Shown one piece after another: positions 33,194 through 35,313 of a stretch of DNA of 35,313 bases. The position numbers and the translations under genes were made by a program. Position 1 is the stretch's first letter. Each line of letters starts with the position of its first letter. Below the pieces are notes generated by a model. The model had not been told where the DNA came from, did not search any database, and saw nothing but the letters and a program-made list of their open reading frames with translations. Source of the DNA: Alphaproteobacteria bacterium (GTDB lineage: Bacteria; Pseudomonadota; Alphaproteobacteria; Micavibrionales; Micavibrionaceae). Location of the stretch: the NCBI GenBank assembly GCA_020443295.1, contig JAGRIJ010000057.1:1-35313 (forward strand), given 5' to 3'.

Positions 33194-33223
33194 TTGTCTC
33201 TGCGTGGTTCCATTTTCTATATT
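33194..33223 (+). promoter_or_regulatory. Promoter of the cold-shock protein gene
   Basis: TTGTCT (33194-33199), an 18-base spacer and TATATT (33218-33223). The predicted start near 33230 leaves a short leader before TTG 33248 and about 70 bases before ATG 33302. Confidence 0.5.
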
Positions 33224-33247
33224 TTTGTGATTTAAGGCGTTTCTGTT

Positions 33248-33757
33248 TTGCAAAATAGACTCGATCAGATTGTTCCGGAAGAGAATCTTTCGACCGTCAG
33301 GATGCATCTTAAGTGGTTTAACGGCACGAAGGGTTTTGGCTTTGTCGTGCCTGAAGATGGGACTTATGATGCTTTTTTACACATCACGACTCTTCAGAAA
33401 GCCGGCGTCTATTCCATAGGGGAAGGCGCGATTTTATTATGCAAGGTTTTTGCCGGTCCCAAGGGCCATCAGGTCAAAGAAGTGATCGAAGTGGTCGATA
33501 AAGGCGCCGTTTCTACGATGCCTGAAGAAGATGAGGAAACCGGAACGGTTTCCATGGGCGGGCTGGTGAAATGGTATAAACCGGAAAAGGGTTTCGGGTT
33601 TATCATTCCCGATGACGGGATGAAGGATGTTTTTATCCACAAGTCCTTGCTGGAAACGCTGGGTATCGATGAGCTTCAGGCCGGGCAGCGCGTACGGGTA
33701 ACCCTGAAATCCGTCTCCAAAGGCCGTGAGGCCGTTGATCTTCAGGTAATCGGCTAA
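33248..33757 (+). CDS. Tandem cold-shock-domain protein
   Basis: Two OB-fold cold-shock domains bind single-stranded RNA or DNA. Domain 1 (about 19-85) has WFNGTKGFGFVVP and AFLHITTL; domain 2 (about 104-168) has WYKPEKGFGFIIP and VFIHKSLL, the RNP1 and RNP2 motifs. A Glu-rich linker joins them. Two-domain proteins of this kind are typical of alphaproteobacteria. The TTG start (33248, AAGG nine bases upstream) gives 169 residues; ATG 33302 would start exactly at domain 1. It ends at a strong terminator. Confidence 0.92.
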   Translation: MQNRLDQIVPEENLSTVRMHLKWFNGTKGFGFVVPEDGTYDAFLHITTLQKAGVYSIGEGAILLCKVFAGPKGHQVKEVIEVVDKGAVSTMPEEDEETGTVSMGGLVKWYKPEKGFGFIIPDDGMKDVFIHKSLLETLGIDELQAGQRVRVTLKSVSKGREAVDLQVIG

Positions 33758-33784
33758 TAAAGTTTTTGTTTTTTTCCGGTATAA

Positions 33785-33810
33785 AAAAGGCCTGATGGAT
33801 CAGGCCTTTT
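33785..33810. terminator. Bidirectional terminator
   Basis: AAAAGGCCTGA (33785-33795) and TCAGGCCTTTT (33800-33810) are perfect 11-bp arms around TGGA, with A and T runs outside, so both strands are served. It separates the cold-shock gene and the convergent pilin-like gene. Confidence 0.93.
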
Positions 33811-33827
33811 GGTTTTCTTTGTCATCG

Positions 33828-35144
33828 CTATAACGCTTCACAGATCAGCGTGCCATCGCTGCGGATCCCAACCATGTATTGTTTCGGCGGTCCGACCGGG
33901 CAGCTTCCCGTGAAAGACGTTCCACTTGGGACAACTTCAAAATCACAGATGGGCGTTCCGTTTTCTATGCCGGTCATTGCGTAACCTGCGGGGCATTTCA
34001 TCCCCCCGCCGGACGCTATTTCTCCGGCGATTGCTTCCGTGTCAAAACAGCCTGTTCCTGTTGATACGTTGCAGAATCTTTGCGCCAGAGCGTTTGATGC
34101 CTGGATATCGCCCTGGACATCCAGCCTTTGCACCGGATCGGTCACGCCAACACCCACATTCCCTACGTTCACATTGTATACATGGACAGGGTTGATCGGA
34201 GAGGGCGCCCATAAATCCGTTGCGGCCCAAGTCTCGAACGCCGTCATATCATCATTAAACGCATCTCCTTTTGCCTCGTTTTTCAGGGCGCTGATGAATG
34301 TGGAGTCCGCGTTACAGTTTTCGTACTCTATACTGTTCTGGCTCGTCACATCAGGGTATGTGGGGTCGTACGCCGCAGGCACAGTTACAGGATCACAGCT
34401 GTCGCCGACGAGGTTCCCCGCAGCGTTATACGCGCCGCGCCCGTTTTCTCCCAAAGACACGATCGCATAATGAGCGCTGTCGACCGGGTCGACCAATGAG
34501 CGGCCGAATTCATCATTTACCGTTACGGCTCCCAAATTGTTATTGTATGAGGTCGCGTCGGTCATCGATTCCGTTACCGCATAGACAAATTTGTTTCGCC
34601 AAGCATCCAGGGTCTGCGTGCCCGGGAAATCAATATCCACGGGAATCTGGTCGACTCCATCTGTCGGGTCCGTATCCGCGGGATCGGCAATCAGGTCCCT
34701 GAGCATGTTCCGGATGGGGAACGCGCCGACCAATACGGTTTGCGGGTCGTCCACGCCGTCGCCGTTAGTGTCGATTGCCCTGGTCGACTGTACGCGGCAA
34801 AGCTGGCCCCAGCAGGTTCCAACCGGTATATTCGGAACGGCAACCCCGTCCACATTCCGGCCCGGGCACATCTCAACTCCATAGTTCGGGCTTGACGGAG
34901 GCAATGCAGGATCCGTCGGGCACGGATACCGGCCGCGGTCGGTGTAAAATTCGGCAATTGCCGTTTTGATCAGCTGGATGTTGTCATAGCTGGTATCGTC
35001 TTTGGATTGCCGCAGATAGATCGCATAAAACTGTGAGAGGGCGGCGATTACCATCCCCATCATCGTTATGACGATCGCCATTTCCAGCAAACTAAAACCC
35101 CGTTCGCCCTTCTGCTTTGCAGAATTTTTATTTTTGCCAATCAT
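33828..35144 (-). CDS. Prepilin-like protein with Ca-loop and fibre-like C-terminal region
   Basis: The 438-residue product has a type IV prepilin leader: ERG|FSLLEMAIVITMMG, cut after G16 with Glu at +5, followed by a hydrophobic helix to about residue 43. The large extracellular part has a calcium-binding loop DTNGDGVDD (125-133), ten or more cysteines, and at about 327-348 the segment NVGVGVTDPVQRLDVQG, which is like the shaft sequences of phage tail fibres and of proteins carrying endosialidase-type chaperones. Ordinary major pilins have 120-180 residues, so this is more likely a minor, tip-located pilin or adhesin. AAGAGGC precedes the ATG. A partial gene follows 40 bases upstream on the same strand. 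Confidence 0.85.
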   Translation of the reverse strand: MIGKNKNSAKQKGERGFSLLEMAIVITMMGMVIAALSQFYAIYLRQSKDDTSYDNIQLIKTAIAEFYTDRGRYPCPTDPALPPSSPNYGVEMCPGRNVDGVAVPNIPVGTCWGQLCRVQSTRAIDTNGDGVDDPQTVLVGAFPIRNMLRDLIADPADTDPTDGVDQIPVDIDFPGTQTLDAWRNKFVYAVTESMTDATSYNNNLGAVTVNDEFGRSLVDPVDSAHYAIVSLGENGRGAYNAAGNLVGDSCDPVTVPAAYDPTYPDVTSQNSIEYENCNADSTFISALKNEAKGDAFNDDMTAFETWAATDLWAPSPINPVHVYNVNVGNVGVGVTDPVQRLDVQGDIQASNALAQRFCNVSTGTGCFDTEAIAGEIASGGGMKCPAGYAMTGIENGTPICDFEVVPSGTSFTGSCPVGPPKQYMVGIRSDGTLICEAL

Positions 35145-35184
35145 CGTATTGCCTCTTATCTGGTTATCCTTGCATTTTTACTGA

Positions 35185-35313
35185 TCACTCACACGTACAC
35201 ATGTTGTATTTGAGATAGTTGGGATCGCCGTATTCGAAACACCCGGAGGTTCCGCTGCCGCAGGTGCATTCCTTACCCGCACGCGGCACAGCCGGCTGGG
35301 TCACCACCTGAAC
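35185..35313 (-). CDS. C-terminal end of a cysteine-rich protein (5' end outside window)
   Basis: The minus-strand frame is open from 35313 to TGA 35187-35185 and gives 42 residues: a start of VQVVTQPAVPRAGKECTC, then GSGTSGCFEYG, and an end NMCTCE. Five cysteines in 42 residues point to an exported, disulfide-bonded protein. It precedes the prepilin-like gene by 40 bases on the same strand and is probably in the same operon, so it may be another pilus component. Confidence 0.6.
   Translation of the reverse strand, partial: VQVVTQPAVPRAGKECTCGSGTSGCFEYGDPNYLKYNMCTCE

Overview
The window is a piece of chromosome from what looks like a free-living alphaproteobacterium. The evidence is a Phasin_2-type polyhydroxyalkanoate granule protein next to TGC-rich palindromes, GlnD/PII nitrogen control, a bifunctional HldE for lipopolysaccharide heptose, a bacterial transglutaminase-like cysteine peptidase, a tandem cold-shock-domain protein and a soluble DotI/IcmL-like protein. 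The mix of IcmL-like, pilin-like and many small exported proteins recalls the Micavibrio group, but that placement is an inference and no rRNA gene is present to test it. No insertion sequence, prophage, CRISPR array or rRNA operon was seen.

Layout. 1-500: the 3' end of an exported, probably carbohydrate-binding protein, closed by a strong bidirectional terminator. 500-3000: phasin (-) and a D,D-carboxypeptidase with a SPOR domain (+), sharing a 301-base control region. 3000-5860: a secreted beta-propeller, then two overlapping lipoprotein genes and a small Fur-box gene, all three on the minus strand. 5960-9600: hldE (-), a protease with an N-terminal MshEN-like c-di-GMP-sensor module (+) and a cation-efflux transporter (-). 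9690-14700: an exported OB-fold-like protein, glnD (-), two adjacent members of an unrecognised exported protein family, and a single-domain response regulator. 14700-21200: tRNA-Tyr, rlmB, a 59-residue membrane microprotein, an RsuA-like pseudouridine synthase with a YhiN-like flavoprotein, polA, and a structured gene-free interval. 21200-31350: a DUF1223 thioredoxin-like protein, an alpha/beta hydrolase lacking its nucleophile, then the translation cluster rpmI-rplT-(icmL-like)-(HAD)-pheS-GNAT and pheT-GNAT. The two PheRS genes are separated by a minus-strand gene for a His-rich protein. 31350-35313: an acyl-CoA ligase followed by an AT-rich accessory gene, a double cold-shock protein, and a pilin-like adhesin cluster running off the right edge.

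How the genes relate. Several are ordinary housekeeping genes (polA, pheST, rpmI-rplT, rlmB, hldE, glnD). The accessory layer is cell-surface biology: the exported C-terminus at the left edge, the LapG-like protease, paired lipoproteins, the IcmL-like protein, and a prepilin with a Ca-loop and a fibre-like segment. The most unusual item is the protease at 7663-8628. A two-motif MshEN-like module sits on the predicted cytoplasmic side of a single membrane segment, with a periplasmic cysteine-protease domain beyond it. That would merge in one chain the c-di-GMP sensing and protease functions that LapD and LapG divide between two proteins.
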